NCBI RefSeq assembly: GCF_010820555.1
Contig: NZ_JAAIKD010000001.1
Span: forward strand, 1-64,000
DNA from: Psychroflexus aurantiacus
Lineage (GTDB): Bacteria > Bacteroidota > Bacteroidia > Flavobacteriales > Flavobacteriaceae
DNA: 64,000 nt
Reading direction: 5' to 3'
Shown here: positions 17,612 through 27,419 of the stretch, in pieces
How positions within the stretch are numbered: the first letter of the stretch is position 1
Layout of the letters: each line of letters starts with the position of its first letter
Program-made: the position numbers and the translations under genes
Notes under the pieces: generated by a model
What the model was told of the DNA's origin: nothing
The model's database searches: none
What the model saw: the letters and a program-made list of their open reading frames with translations, nothing else

Positions 17612-18139
17612 TTATTCTAATGTTTCTCTTAATGAATTCAAGCAGGTTCTGTTTCTGGATTTTACCGTTCCCAAAGGAATTTTTAAAGTTTCTGAGGCTT
17701 CTTTTTGTGTATATCCCTTAAAAAACAACAAATCGATTAATTTCGTACACATGGGTTTTAGTTGATCTACAAACTTTCTAATGCCATACCCATCACTTAT
17801 GCTGTCCAGATCTTTATCATCTTTTATAAAAAATGAAAAATCATCAAAATCTGAATTTTTACGCTTGTTCTTATACGCTTTAGACCTCACTTTATCGATG
17901 GCTGCATTCCTAGAAATATTCAATAGCCAGGTGAAAAAACGGCCTTTATCGCTGGAATACGATTCAGATTTGTCCCAGACTTTTATAAACACATCCTGAA
18001 GCACTTCTTCGGACATTTCGATATCATTGACTATGGTATTGATAATTCCGAGAATGTTTTCAGAATACATATCATAAATCTGAGAAAAAGCAACTTCGTT
18101 TTTTTGCTTTAACTGTAAAATAAGTTCATCTGGCTGCAT
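17612..18139 (-). CDS. ECF-type RNA polymerase sigma factor
   Basis: A 175-residue sigma-70 family protein with regions 2 and 4 only, as in the extracytoplasmic-function class. Region 2 covers QIYDMYSENILG to VLQDVFIKVWDK and FFTWLLNISRNAAID. Region 4 is the helix-turn-helix LLFFKGYTQKEASETLKIPLGTVKSR. Its stop is one base before the anti-sigma start, the usual co-expression pair. A terminator-like hairpin precedes it at 18195-18234. Confidence 0.94.
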   Translation of the reverse strand: MQPDELILQLKQKNEVAFSQIYDMYSENILGIINTIVNDIEMSEEVLQDVFIKVWDKSESYSSDKGRFFTWLLNISRNAAIDKVRSKAYKNKRKNSDFDDFSFFIKDDKDLDSISDGYGIRKFVDQLKPMCTKLIDLLFFKGYTQKEASETLKIPLGTVKSRNRTCLNSLRETLE

Positions 18140-18194
18140 TGATAAATTTTTCCCTAAATCTACTTATTTTAATTCATTTCACAAATCTCACTTT

Positions 18195-18234
18195 AAAAAA
18201 AGGGAATTGCGATGTAAAATAAATCACAATTCCC
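18195..18234 (-). terminator. Orphan terminator-like hairpin in the leader of the sigma factor gene
   Basis: GGGAATTG (18202-18209) pairs with CAATTCCC (18227-18234), extended by GAT/ATC inside. On the minus strand it is followed by seven T. No minus-strand gene ends here; the sigma factor starts 56 bp further on. It could be an attenuator in the 5' leader or the end of a small RNA. Confidence 0.6.
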
Positions 18235-18390
18235 AATCTATCAACAAAAACAAACTAAACCCATCTCGATAAAAATCTTATGCACAGTTATTTACGTAAT
18301 TGTTTAGGATAGGGTTTATTTTTTTCTGAAATAAAATTCAGCATCAAACGACTAGTCCCAAAACAAACTATAAATGTATTTTCGCAGCCT

Positions 18391-19080
18391 ATGACCAGGA
18401 TAAGAGTAATTATACCCGCAATTAACGAAGAAGGCTCTATTGCCAGGGTTATCCGTGATATACCTTCATTTGTTTCTGAAGTTATTGTCGTGGACAATCA
18501 ATCGACAGACCACACCGCCCAGGAAGCACAAAAAGCTGGAGCAACTTTGCTTTACGAACCTAAAATGGGCTACGGATATGCCTGTTTAAAGGGGCTTGCC
18601 TACCTCAGGGAATTGAAGGAACCCACGGAGATTGTCGTTTTTCTGGACGGGGATTACAGTGATTATCCCGAAGAAATGGACAAAATTGTAGCGCCCATTA
18701 TTAAGGATGACATGGACTTAGTCATTGGAGCCAGGGTAAAATCTAAACGGGAACCAGGATCTATGACGGTTCCTCAGATTTTTGGAAATTGGCTGGCTAC
18801 CACCTTGATGCGCTTATTTTTTAATTCTAAGTTTACAGATCTTGGACCATTTAGAGCCATTAAATATAAAAAGCTTTTAGCTTTGAACATGGAAGACAAA
18901 ACCTATGGCTGGACCGTTGAAATGCAATTGAAAGCCCTAAGGCAAAAGTTGACCTATACAGAAGTTGATATAAAGTATAGAAACAGAATTGGAGAATCTA
19001 AAGTTTCAGGCACTGTCAAAGGGTCTGTCATGGCCGGAGTGAAAATATTGGGCTGGATTTTTAAATATACATTTAAATGA
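18391..19080 (+). CDS. Glycosyltransferase family 2 (dolichol-phosphate-sugar synthase-like)
   Basis: A 229-residue GT-A fold enzyme. The nucleotide-sugar motifs are VIIPAINEEGSIARVI at the N-terminus, VVDNQSTDHT near 32 and the DxD-containing LDGDYSDYPEE near 88. It has no transmembrane domain, unlike DPM synthases with C-terminal helices, but is probably membrane-associated. It starts a three-gene operon with overlaps of four and one bases. Likely transfers a sugar from a nucleotide donor to a lipid carrier; the sugar is not determinable. Confidence 0.88.
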   Translation: MTRIRVIIPAINEEGSIARVIRDIPSFVSEVIVVDNQSTDHTAQEAQKAGATLLYEPKMGYGYACLKGLAYLRELKEPTEIVVFLDGDYSDYPEEMDKIVAPIIKDDMDLVIGARVKSKREPGSMTVPQIFGNWLATTLMRLFFNSKFTDLGPFRAIKYKKLLALNMEDKTYGWTVEMQLKALRQKLTYTEVDIKYRNRIGESKVSGTVKGSVMAGVKILGWIFKYTFK

Positions 19081-20543
19081 TTTTTGAATACATCATCGTC
19101 GGGCTTTATACGCTAGCCCTTTTTCTGATTTTGGTGTACAGTTTGCTGCAATTACAGCTTGTACTTCATTACCAAAAAGCAAAAAAGAAATCGCCTCAAG
19201 TCCTGAAGGAACCCGCCGAATGGCCTAAAGTCACCGTTCAGCTTCCCTTATACAACGAACAGTATGTGGTGAAACGCCTGCTGAACAAAATCGCTCAGCT
19301 GGATTATCCAGCTTCGAAACTGGAAATTCAGGTTTTAGACGATTCTACAGATGCCTCTAGAGCCCATACAGAACAACTGACTCAGGCATTGATCCAGCAA
19401 GGGGTTAATGCCAAATACATGCATAGAACCAACCGGGAAAACTTCAAAGCCGGAGCGCTCAAAGAGGGCTTGAAAACTGCAGAAGGCGAGTTTATCGCTG
19501 TTTTTGATGCTGACTTTTTACCTCGGCGAGACTGGTTAAAGAAAACGATTCCCCACTTCAGCAAGCCTGACATCGGCGTGGTACAAACCCGCTGGGGACA
19601 TGTCAATAGAAATTATAGCCTTCTTACCAAAATACAGGCTTTTGCCTTAGATTTTCACTTTTTGATTGAACAGGTGGGCCGCTCATTCGGTGGTCATTTC
19701 ATCAATTTCAACGGGACCGCTGGTGTCTGGAGAAAAACCTGTATTAAAGATGCCGGAAATTGGCAGGGAGACACCCTGACGGAAGATCTGGACCTGAGTT
19801 ATCGGGCCCAGCTCAAAGGCTGGAAATTCACCTACCTCAAAGAGGTGGTTACACCCGCAGAACTTCCTGTGGTTCTGAGTGCGGCAAGATCCCAGCAATT
19901 TCGCTGGAATAAAGGGGCAGCAGAAAATTTCAGAAAAAATTTTAGAACCGTTTACAAGAGCAAAGCCATAACTGCAACTTCTAAGCTTCATAGCTTTTTT
20001 CATCTGTTAAATTCAAGTATGTTTCTGCTGATTTTGTTAGTTGCTGTATTGAGTATTCCCATACTTTACATCAAATTTCAACAGGAATCCTGGGATTTAA
20101 TTTTTTACATACTGGCGGCGATGGGTGTAAGCACCCTGCTTTTCATCTATGGCTACTGGATAAGTTACCGAGAAATTCATGGTGGTGGTTTTGTTTCCTT
20201 TTTAAAATTCACCGGATTATTTCTCGCTTTTTTCTCCATTGCCATGGGCTTATCGGTCCATAATAGCTGGGCCATTTTGGAAGGACATTTCAATAAAAAA
20301 TCAGCCTTTATTCGGACTCCAAAATTTGATATTTCTTCAAGTACAGATACCTGGAAAGGGAAGACTTACATAAACAAAAAACTTTCGGTTCTCAATAGCA
20401 TTGAAATTCTATTATTTGGTTACTTTATATATGGCCTTTACAGCGCTTATCTTACTCAGGATTTTGGACTGGTCATCTTCCATGCGATGCTTGTATTTGG
20501 TTTCGGATTTATCTCCTTTAAAACTTTATTTTCTAAAGCCTGA
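19077..20543 (+). CDS. Processive GT2 glycosyltransferase (cellulose synthase/CslA-like)
   Basis: A 488-residue membrane enzyme: one N-terminal membrane helix, a cytoplasmic GT-A domain and about four C-terminal helices. Processive-synthase motifs are all present: LDDSTDAS, the DxD FDADFLPRRDW, the TEDLDLSYRAQLKGW catalytic-base motif and the QQFRWNKG acceptor motif. This arrangement matches glucomannan or cellulose synthase-like enzymes. It overlaps the previous gene by ATGA, implying translational coupling. Confidence 0.9.
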   Translation: MIFEYIIVGLYTLALFLILVYSLLQLQLVLHYQKAKKKSPQVLKEPAEWPKVTVQLPLYNEQYVVKRLLNKIAQLDYPASKLEIQVLDDSTDASRAHTEQLTQALIQQGVNAKYMHRTNRENFKAGALKEGLKTAEGEFIAVFDADFLPRRDWLKKTIPHFSKPDIGVVQTRWGHVNRNYSLLTKIQAFALDFHFLIEQVGRSFGGHFINFNGTAGVWRKTCIKDAGNWQGDTLTEDLDLSYRAQLKGWKFTYLKEVVTPAELPVVLSAARSQQFRWNKGAAENFRKNFRTVYKSKAITATSKLHSFFHLLNSSMFLLILLVAVLSIPILYIKFQQESWDLIFYILAAMGVSTLLFIYGYWISYREIHGGGFVSFLKFTGLFLAFFSIAMGLSVHNSWAILEGHFNKKSAFIRTPKFDISSSTDTWKGKTYINKKLSVLNSIEILLFGYFIYGLYSAYLTQDFGLVIFHAMLVFGFGFISFKTLFSKA

Positions 20544-21919
20544 TGAACCTTAAAGCCTGGCATTTTTGGATGAAATCAGCAAGTATACTCCTGCTGTGTT
20601 TTATTTATTACGTCATAGGTTATGAACTGGAGCGTTCTCAATTCTGGCTGCTTTTTTCATTGTACTCTGCGGCCTTTGGACTTTCCATTTACCTTTATAG
20701 AAGCGGAATTCGCCTGAAGTTTTTAATAGGCCTGAGCTTCTTATTCAAGCTTATCTTCTTGGTTTCCATTCCAGAATTATCCCAGGATTTTTATCGGTTT
20801 ATCTGGGACGGCATGCTCAACAGCCTGGGCTTAAACCCGTATCTGCATTTACCTAGTGAAATCGTAAAGAGCGATGCTGTGAATGCTGAATCTTTATCGC
20901 CTATGCTTTATGAAAACATGGGAAGCCTCAGTGCAAACAATTATTCCACCTACCCCCCGATAGCGCAATTGATTTACAGCTTGACTTATGATCTGGCAGG
21001 TGCAAATCTGCTTTTAAACGTCATGTATCTAAGGCTTTTTCACCTGCTTGCAGAACTGGGACTGGTGTATTTCAGCCTAAAGATTTTGAAAAAAATCAAC
21101 CTCCCTCAAAAGCAAATCCTCTTTTTTATTATGAATCCCCTGGTAATTTTAGAGTTGAGCTTTAGCCTTCATTTTGAAGGGGTTATGCTTTTGTTTCTCG
21201 CTCTGAGTTTATACTACCTGTACGCTTGCAAAATCTACATCTCTGCTTTGGGATTTGCAGCAGCTGTAGCTTCCAAACTGCTGCCACTGATGTTCTTGCC
21301 CCTCCTGTTTCCCTATCTCAACAAGAGATTGAAACTTTTAAACAGACCTCAACTCTTAACCTATCTTAAGTTTACAGGGGTTTCCCTTTTGAGTTTAATC
21401 TTAGCTTACAGCTTTCTCTGGGACTCAGACCTGCTTTTCAAAAACTCCAGAACCCTGGCACTTTACTTTACTTCTTTTGAATTTAATGCTAGTTTTTATT
21501 ACCTCTTACGATGGATCGGTTTTCAGTGGAGTGGCTATAATATGATAGGACTGTTTGGTAAAATCTTACCTGTAATCACGCTGGCGCTCATTCTCTTTCT
21601 TAGTCTGAGACATAAAAAAATCAATTTTAAAACCCTTGTATACTCGATGCTTTTTATAGCCACAGCTTATTATTTACTGTCTACCACAGTGCACCCCTGG
21701 TATATCACCTTACCCTTGTTTTTGAGTATGTTTACCCCATTTAAATATATGCTGTTGTGGAGTTGGCTTGTGTTTCTAAGCTATTCAGCTTATAAAATTG
21801 AAGGCGTTGAGGAGAACCATTGGCTGATAGGTTTGCAATATGCAGCAGTGGTTGCACTCATGCTATATGAAGGACTTAAAAACAGAAGCTTATTTAGTAG
21901 AATTAGATTTCTTGCTTAA
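20543..21919 (+). CDS. Polytopic membrane glycosyltransferase (GT-C type, mannosyltransferase-like)
   Basis: A 458-residue protein with roughly 11-12 membrane segments. The first large loop carries SQDFYRFIWDGMLNSLGLNPY and NYSTYPPIAQ, typical of GT-C enzymes (GT39/GT87/ArnT-like) that use a polyprenyl-phosphate sugar donor. The upstream gene could make that donor, and the middle gene could extend a chain. It overlaps the upstream stop by one base. Its last 30 bp overlap a convergent small gene. Confidence 0.78.
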   Translation: MNLKAWHFWMKSASILLLCFIYYVIGYELERSQFWLLFSLYSAAFGLSIYLYRSGIRLKFLIGLSFLFKLIFLVSIPELSQDFYRFIWDGMLNSLGLNPYLHLPSEIVKSDAVNAESLSPMLYENMGSLSANNYSTYPPIAQLIYSLTYDLAGANLLLNVMYLRLFHLLAELGLVYFSLKILKKINLPQKQILFFIMNPLVILELSFSLHFEGVMLLFLALSLYYLYACKIYISALGFAAAVASKLLPLMFLPLLFPYLNKRLKLLNRPQLLTYLKFTGVSLLSLILAYSFLWDSDLLFKNSRTLALYFTSFEFNASFYYLLRWIGFQWSGYNMIGLFGKILPVITLALILFLSLRHKKINFKTLVYSMLFIATAYYLLSTTVHPWYITLPLFLSMFTPFKYMLLWSWLVFLSYSAYKIEGVEENHWLIGLQYAAVVALMLYEGLKNRSLFSRIRFLA

Positions 21920-22093
21920 AATAAAGTAAACACCAAGGCATATGCCTAAGACCAGGACAAGCCATAATTGATCGTTTATAGGGACGTCTTCAACATTTGG
22001 GTCACCTCCGGGAGGTCCGGGTACTTGAGCTAAAACCGAAGCAACATTTAAAATAAGTATTAAAAAAAGAAAAATAGTTTTTTTCACTGCCAT
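21890..22093 (-). CDS. Small secreted or membrane protein with Gly/Pro-rich linker (67 aa)
   Basis: A signal-like N-terminus (VKKTIFLFLILILNVASVLA), then a short VPGPPGGDPNVEDVPI linker, then one C-terminal membrane segment (LWLVLVLGICLGVYFIL) and a basic tail. This layout is common among tiny flavobacterial membrane proteins (the tail resembles a PEP/LPXTG-like sorting end). Function unknown. It overlaps the convergent glycosyltransferase gene by 30 bp. Confidence 0.65.
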   Translation of the reverse strand: MAVKKTIFLFLILILNVASVLAQVPGPPGGDPNVEDVPINDQLWLVLVLGICLGVYFILSKKSNSTK

Positions 22094-22614
22094 AAAAGAC
22101 TCTCAATCGAGTTTAACTTGTTTGTAAAATTAAGGATTAAAAGGGATTAGTCTTTATTTCTATACATAATTGTACAAACTAAATCGGTACAAAAATATGA
22201 AAAAAAATTAATTTCAATTAAATCAATGGTATTTAAGTATTTAGACCTTGTTTTTCAATACTTAAAGTGCAGTTCTTAAGACATAAGATTCTTGAAATTT
22301 ACCTTAAAATCGGTTCAAACTTTAAAAGCCAAATCCTGATTCTCTTTTTTTTAGAACACCTTATCATGATTAAAAGGCTAATCTACTTAAAAACAATTAC
22401 CTAATCGTGTATGTTTATCATACCCCCTTTCACTTGATTTTTTATAAAAATAGCAATAATTATATTTTAATAGCAATATTTATGATTTTTTTGCGTGTAA
22501 TTATTGCAGATAAGCCCAGAGTTTACTAAAAACTCATTATAAACCAGGTTAACTCAAGTCTTCATCTCAAAAGGCCTGAGCTCATTTGGTTGACTATACC
22601 AGGCATGTTTATGC
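22094..22614. other. AT-rich spacer
   Basis: About 520 bases with no convincing gene. It has two small dyads: GTATG-TTTAT-CATAC (22409-22423) and AGGCAT-GTTT-ATGCCT (22601-22616), the second overlapping the stop codon of the DUF457 gene. Neither has a T-run. It presumably also holds the promoter of the small gene at 21890-22093. Confidence 0.4.
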
Positions 22615-23610
22615 CTAATTTCCTTTTATACTGTACCATAAGGCAGGCAGCAATTTTCGGGCATCACCGGTATCCTTTGGCACTTCCGTAATTTTTAACC
22701 GGTTATTTCTCTCCTCCAGATGATATGAAAACGCAAATTTTTTGGCATCCGGATCCAGACTGATCAATCCAAAACGAAGATCGTTTAAATAGAGTTCTCC
22801 TTGTTGTTGTGAAATGGTATACCAGCCGTTAGTGATATCTATCAGTCTCTTTAGGTTAGTGTATGTCCTTAAATGATCGATTTTGTCATGCTGTTTGGGG
22901 TAAATTCTAAAATCGATAGGTTGGGTATCCAAAATAGAATATTCACCGATGAGAAAAGCATCCTCTGTTTTTACATTGGCAGACCACAAGATAGTGTTGA
23001 AAGGCGAGGGTTTGGTTTCTATTTCAGAATAAGCAATGCCTTGCTGCTGCAAGGCCTCTTCAAATTTTTTGAAAGTAACGCCTTTCATGACCAATGCGAA
23101 CACGAGGTAACTCGAGCTCAAAATTAGTCCCAGCCTGTTCAGTTTTTGGCGATTTACAGAAGTTCTTGAATATCTTGAGGCTGTAATAAGACAAACCAAA
23201 AAAGGCAGCGTATATAGGGGGTCAATGACAAAAACAGACTTGAAGGCAATTCTCAAATCCAAAGGCCATAGCAACTGAGTCCCCCAGGTAGTAAAGCAAT
23301 CCAAAAGGGGGTGCGTGAATAAGCTCCAGAACATTAACCTGGACCAGTCTTTCCAGGTAGCCTGCTGATGAATTCTGGAAATAAGAAAACCAAAAAGGGG
23401 GGCAGCCAAAAGGGAAAAGACCAGGGAATGTGTAAATCCTCTATGAATCTCTAAAGCTGTCACTGTACTGTAAAAATTCCCTACAATCACGTCTAAATCC
23501 GGAATTGTCCCTGCTACAGCACCATAAATCATGGCTTTATTACCCGCTTTTCGTCCCAAGACGACTTCACCTACTGCCGCACCCAGAACAATCTGCGATA
23601 GAGAATCCAT
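22615..23610 (-). CDS. DUF457/YdjM-like membrane-bound metal-dependent hydrolase
   Basis: A 331-residue membrane protein with 4-5 helices in its first 180 residues and a soluble C-terminal part. The family His/Asp motifs are present: GTIPDLDVIVG near 34, EIHRGFTHSLVF near 54 and FTHPLLDCFTTWGTQ near 98. Homologues are annotated as LexA-regulated or metal-dependent membrane hydrolases; biochemical function is not established. Its start codon overlaps the aspartokinase stop by one base (TAATG), so the two are translated together. Confidence 0.82.
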   Translation of the reverse strand: MDSLSQIVLGAAVGEVVLGRKAGNKAMIYGAVAGTIPDLDVIVGNFYSTVTALEIHRGFTHSLVFSLLAAPLFGFLISRIHQQATWKDWSRLMFWSLFTHPLLDCFTTWGTQLLWPLDLRIAFKSVFVIDPLYTLPFLVCLITASRYSRTSVNRQKLNRLGLILSSSYLVFALVMKGVTFKKFEEALQQQGIAYSEIETKPSPFNTILWSANVKTEDAFLIGEYSILDTQPIDFRIYPKQHDKIDHLRTYTNLKRLIDITNGWYTISQQQGELYLNDLRFGLISLDPDAKKFAFSYHLEERNNRLKITEVPKDTGDARKLLPALWYSIKGN

Positions 23611-24860
23611 TAGGCAATTACAAATTGAATCGTTTCCTTATGCAGCTGTTTTAATAAAACCGTTTTGTCTTTTTCAATGCGTTTAATCGCTTCATCGTCA
23701 TAATGTCTGATGGTAAACAAAGACACTCCTTTTTGATGATCGACTTTGAATTTTGCCTTTAGAATTTCGATGAGTTTATCGACATTCTTGAATTTATTAT
23801 CCACACATACGGAAAAACTAATCGCCGAATTCTGAATTAAATCCACTTTGATCTGATGTTTGTGAAAAAGGGCAAAAACTTCACTGATATTTTCCTCTAC
23901 AAAGAATGAAAAGTCTAAAGTGGATAAGGATAAAAACACCAGGTCTTTTTTAACGATATAACAGGGTAAAAGCGGATTCAGGAGTTTCCCCTTCCCTACT
24001 TTCGTGCCCTGGTCTTTCGGATTGTAAAAGGACTTGACAAACAAAGGAATCTCTTTTTGCTGTAAAGGCTGCAAAGTTTTGGGGTGAATCACAGAAGCCC
24101 CATAGAAAGCCAGTTCGATAGCTTCTTCGTAGGAGATTTGTTCCAAGAGGCTGGTGTTTTCAAAGACGTTTGGATCCCCATTGAGTACCCCCGGCACATC
24201 TTTCCAGATGGTTACATTTTCTGCATTGAGGCAATAGGCGAAAATGCCCGCCGTATAATCGGAGCCTTCACGACCCAGGGTCGTTGTGAAATTATTGGAA
24301 TCTGAACCGATAAAGCCCTGCGTAATACTCAGTTCCTCTTCATTGATATGATTCACTATTTTTTGTTGCGTGTTTTCCCAGTTCACCTCAGCATCTCTGT
24401 AAGTGCTGTCGGTATCCACCAGGTTTCTGCAGTCATGCCACACATTTTCAATACTCACAGACTTGAGGTAATAACTTACGATACTCGTACTGATGAGTTC
24501 CCCAAAACCAACCACCTGATCGTAGACAAAATCGTAGTTTGGAGATTTGTTTCTATCGAAAAAGATAGATAGCTCATCAAAGAAATAATTGGTTTTGGTA
24601 TATGCCGGGTGGGCTGTACTATCGAACAATTCGCTTAAAATAGCATAGTGATCCTGCTTTAAAGCTGAAATAGCTCCGGAAAGTTCTTTGCTTTTATCAA
24701 AATAAAGCGAGATGATATGCTCTAGCTTATTGGTGGTTTTTCCCATGGCAGAAATGACAACTACCTTTTGTTTTGGGTTAGTCGTTTCAAGAACCTTGGC
24801 AACGTTTCTGACTCCTTTAGCATCTTTTACAGAGGCTCCTCCAAATTTATATACCTGCAT
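23610..24860 (-). CDS. Aspartate kinase (monofunctional)
   Basis: A 416-residue kinase that phosphorylates aspartate for lysine, threonine and methionine synthesis. The opening motif is YKFGGASVKD. The amino-acid kinase core has LGREGSDYTAGIFAY near 215 and the C-terminal part holds ACT-type regulatory regions (IKVDLIQNSAISFSVCVD). No homoserine dehydrogenase domain is fused, in contrast to ThrA. It is coupled to the membrane hydrolase downstream and lies six bases after an acetyltransferase gene. Confidence 0.93.
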   Translation of the reverse strand: MQVYKFGGASVKDAKGVRNVAKVLETTNPKQKVVVISAMGKTTNKLEHIISLYFDKSKELSGAISALKQDHYAILSELFDSTAHPAYTKTNYFFDELSIFFDRNKSPNYDFVYDQVVGFGELISTSIVSYYLKSVSIENVWHDCRNLVDTDSTYRDAEVNWENTQQKIVNHINEEELSITQGFIGSDSNNFTTTLGREGSDYTAGIFAYCLNAENVTIWKDVPGVLNGDPNVFENTSLLEQISYEEAIELAFYGASVIHPKTLQPLQQKEIPLFVKSFYNPKDQGTKVGKGKLLNPLLPCYIVKKDLVFLSLSTLDFSFFVEENISEVFALFHKHQIKVDLIQNSAISFSVCVDNKFKNVDKLIEILKAKFKVDHQKGVSLFTIRHYDDEAIKRIEKDKTVLLKQLHKETIQFVIA

Positions 24861-24866
24861 CTTTAC

Positions 24867-25340
24867 TTATGAATTGAAATGATTGATCTGATCTTCACCC
24901 AGTTGTACGGTTCGCCATTCTTTAAACACAGTGGCTCCGTATTTTTCGTAAAAATCTATGGCATTGGTATTCCAGTCTAAAACGACCCACTCTACCCGTT
25001 TTATCTTTCGCGTTTTGGCATACATAATGACAGATTCGAACAGGGCTTTACCCAAAGATTTACCTCGCATAGACTTGGTAACGATAAGGTCTTCCAGGTG
25101 AACCGTTTCTCCTTTCCAGGTAGAAAATCTGGAGTAAAACAAAGCCATTCCCTTAACTTTTGAATCGACTTCGGCTACAAAACACTTATAGATAGCTTCT
25201 TCTCCAAACCCATAGGTATACAAATCTTCCAAAGTCACCTGAACAGCATCGGGCTCGTTTTCGTAAACAGCCAGCTCCTGGATGAGCTCCAGCATCTCTT
25301 CCAGGTCTTCGGGAACAGCAAATCTGATTTTAAAATCCAT
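24867..25340 (-). CDS. GNAT family N-acetyltransferase
   Basis: A 157-residue acetyltransferase. It starts at ATG 25340 (MDFKIRFAVPEDLEEM); a frame extension to 25370 would run into the divergent promoter. The acetyl-CoA motif A is TKSMRGKSLGKALFESV near 93, and motif B is WNTNAIDFYEKYGA near 130. The closest family layout is the diamine/spermidine acetyltransferase (SSAT-like) group with a conserved EDL segment (ETVHLEDLIV). Substrate unknown. It precedes aspartokinase by six bases. Confidence 0.85.
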   Translation of the reverse strand: MDFKIRFAVPEDLEEMLELIQELAVYENEPDAVQVTLEDLYTYGFGEEAIYKCFVAEVDSKVKGMALFYSRFSTWKGETVHLEDLIVTKSMRGKSLGKALFESVIMYAKTRKIKRVEWVVLDWNTNAIDFYEKYGATVFKEWRTVQLGEDQINHFNS

Positions 25341-25390
25341 GACACCAAAATTTGCAGTAAAAATAGTCAAGTAGAATTAAATTCGCGGAA

Positions 25391-25424
25391 TTTGGCAACC
25401 ACATTATGAAATTTTCTATTTTTG
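25391..25424 (+). promoter_or_regulatory. Flavobacterial-type promoter of fbp
   Basis: TTTG at 25391-25394 and TATTTTTG (fits TAnnTTTG) at 25417-25424 with a 22-base spacer, 22 bp upstream of the fbp start codon. Confidence 0.6.
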
Positions 25425-25446
25425 CGATAACTACAACGTTTTCGCT

Positions 25447-26499
25447 ATGAAAGAACACAATCAAACTCTTGGTGAGTTTATTATTGAAAATCAAAAATCC
25501 TTTAAATATACTTCAGGCGAACTCTCCAGGCTGATCAACTCCATCCGCCTGGCTGCAAAGGTGGTCAATCACGAAGTCAACAAAGCGGGACTGGTGGATA
25601 TCGTTGGAGATTATGGCGGAAAAAACATTCAGGGGGAAGACCAGAAAAAACTGGATGTCTATGCCAACGAAACCTTTATACGAACCCTCATCAACAGAGA
25701 AATTGTGTGCGGAATAGCTTCCGAAGAAAATGATAACTTTATCACGATCCAGGGAAACAATAAAGATCACAAAAACAAGTATGTGGTCTTGATGGATCCT
25801 CTGGATGGAAGCTCCAATATTGACGTGAATGTTTCTGTAGGAACCATTTTTTCGATTTACAGACGCGTCACTCCCGTAGGGAAACCTGTAGAAATGGAAG
25901 ATTTTCTTCAGCCCGGGAATCAGCAGGTCGCTGCCGGATATATCATCTACGGGACTTCTACCATGCTGGTTTACACCACAGGCCATGGCGTTAACGGCTT
26001 CACGCTTAACCCGGCCATAGGCACTTACTATTTATCGCATCCGGACATGAGCTTTCCGGAGGATGGAAAGATCTATTCCATCAACGAGGGGAACTACATT
26101 CATTTTCCGCAGGGCGTGAAAGATTACATCAAATATTGTCAGGCCCAGCGTGACAAAGACCCATATACATCGCGCTATATCGGCTCTTTGGTTTCAGACT
26201 TTCATAGAAACATGATTAAAGGCGGGATTTACATGTACCCAAAAAGTTCAAGTGCCGAAAATGGGAAACTCAGATTGCTTTACGAATGCAATCCGCTTGC
26301 CTTTATCGCAGAGCAGGCCAATGGCAAAGCCTCGGACGGGTTTCAGAGGATTTTGGACATTCAACCCACCGAACTTCACGAGCGTGTTCCATTTTTCTGT
26401 GGTAGTAAACGCATGGTAGAAAAAGCGGAATCCTTCATGAAAGCAGCTCATCCTGAAAAGAAAAACCAATCTGACTTTAGTTATGATCAGACTCTATAA
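25447..26499 (+). CDS. fbp: Fructose-1,6-bisphosphatase class 1
   Basis: A 350-residue cytosolic enzyme that hydrolyses fructose 1,6-bisphosphate in gluconeogenesis. The metal site is visible as ASEENDNF near 96 and [19 protein letters not shown] near 117. The sugar-phosphate site is around [13 protein letters not shown] (near 245) and the C-terminal [10 protein letters not shown] matches class 1. Its 3' end overlaps the convergent TerB-like gene by 23 bp. Confidence 0.96.
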   Translation: MKEHNQTLGEFIIENQKSFKYTSGELSRLINSIRLAAKVVNHEVNKAGLVDIVGDYGGKNIQGEDQKKLDVYANETFIRTLINREIVCGIASEENDNFITIQGNNKDHKNKYVVLMDPLDGSSNIDVNVSVGTIFSIYRRVTPVGKPVEMEDFLQPGNQQVAAGYIIYGTSTMLVYTTGHGVNGFTLNPAIGTYYLSHPDMSFPEDGKIYSINEGNYIHFPQGVKDYIKYCQAQRDKDPYTSRYIGSLVSDFHRNMIKGGIYMYPKSSSAENGKLRLLYECNPLAFIAEQANGKASDGFQRILDIQPTELHERVPFFCGSKRMVEKAESFMKAAHPEKKNQSDFSYDQTL

Positions 26500-26908
26500 A
26501 GAGTTGATAGAACTCAAACGAAAATTTGTTTTCAAACAACAGCTTAGACTTTTCTAAAATCGTCTTAGCCTTGTGTTCAGAAAAGCCAAGACCAACGGCG
26601 TATTTTTTGATCAAAAACTCTTCGGCCTTGTCCATCTCGTTATCCACGTAAACGATCCGCAATAAATCAAATAAATATTCTAAGCGCTGCGTTTTTAAAT
26701 TGATCGCATGCACAGGGAATGAGGCTGGATTTTCCAGGATTCTGTCGTAAGCTTCTTCAGAAACATCAAATTTTCTGGAAAAGCGCTTTAGTAGTTTTTC
26801 TTCATCAGGTTTTATGTCACCGTCAATAGCCGCCAGATTCACAAGATTGGCAAAGTGATTTAGCCTGGTGGAATTCCTTATATTTTCGAAAAAATCTTCT
26901 CTTGACAT
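26477..26908 (-). CDS. TerB-like helical protein
   Basis: A 143-residue all-helical soluble protein. [22 protein letters not shown] near 23 and [19 protein letters not shown] near 90 are paired acidic helical hairpins of the TerB/DjlA superfamily. Those acidic loops bind metal in tellurite-resistance TerB. No other tellurite gene is nearby, so a stress or scaffolding role is more likely; function unknown. Confidence 0.75.
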   Translation of the reverse strand: MSREDFFENIRNSTRLNHFANLVNLAAIDGDIKPDEEKLLKRFSRKFDVSEEAYDRILENPASFPVHAINLKTQRLEYLFDLLRIVYVDNEMDKAEEFLIKKYAVGLGFSEHKAKTILEKSKLLFENKFSFEFYQLFIESDHN

Positions 26909-26987
26909 TTTATTGGGTTTTAATTGGTAAATATAATTTAATTTCGCCTGGAATTTCTATTGAAAATCATTTTTGTAATTTGCAATT

Positions 26988-27419
26988 ATGAAGAAAAAAA
27001 TAATTGGTCGGCTGGACAAGGCTGATTTTCCCGAATTGAATTTAAAAGATATTTCTATCAAGATAGACACAGGTGCCTATACCTCTTCCATTCATTGTGA
27101 AAACATTGAAGAAAAAGCGGACGGCCTGCATTGTACGTTTTTAGATAAGGAGCATCCGGAGTATAATCATAAGCCTTTTGTTTTCAAAGATTATAATAAA
27201 ATACGAGTAAAAAGCAGCAATGGTATTGCCCAAAGCCGCTATGAAATAAAATCAACAATCAAAATCTTTGAAAAAGTTTATAAAATTTCACTTTCTTTGA
27301 GCAATAGAAAAGAAATGAAGCACCCTGTATTAGTGGGTCGTAAATTCTTAAATAAAAAATTTATAGTAGACCCTGATTTAAAAAATTTATCGCATAACAT
27401 CCAGCATCATGAACATTAA
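26988..27419 (+). CDS. RimK-associated retropepsin-like protein (ATP-dependent zinc protease family)
   Basis: A 143-residue protein of the PF05618 family (historically 'ATP-dependent zinc protease'). The aspartic-protease-like loop [13 protein letters not shown] is at about 26 and the second hydrophobic-Gly element [11 protein letters not shown] at about 110. It starts a compact three-gene set with rimK (11-bp overlap) and an aspartoacylase-like gene. Such sets are conserved in many bacteria, and the protein is proposed to process a RimK product; direct evidence is limited. Confidence 0.86.
   Translation: MKKKIIGRLDKADFPELNLKDISIKIDTGAYTSSIHCENIEEKADGLHCTFLDKEHPEYNHKPFVFKDYNKIRVKSSNGIAQSRYEIKSTIKIFEKVYKISLSLSNRKEMKHPVLVGRKFLNKKFIVDPDLKNLSHNIQHHEH

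Noticed and set aside
18288-18497. Minus-strand 69-codon frame overlapping the GT2 gene start
   Set aside because: It is antisense to the well-supported glycosyltransferase N-terminus and includes a divergent promoter region.
26477-26908. Tellurite resistance operon
   Set aside because: Only a single TerB-like protein is present; no terC, terD or terZ is adjacent.
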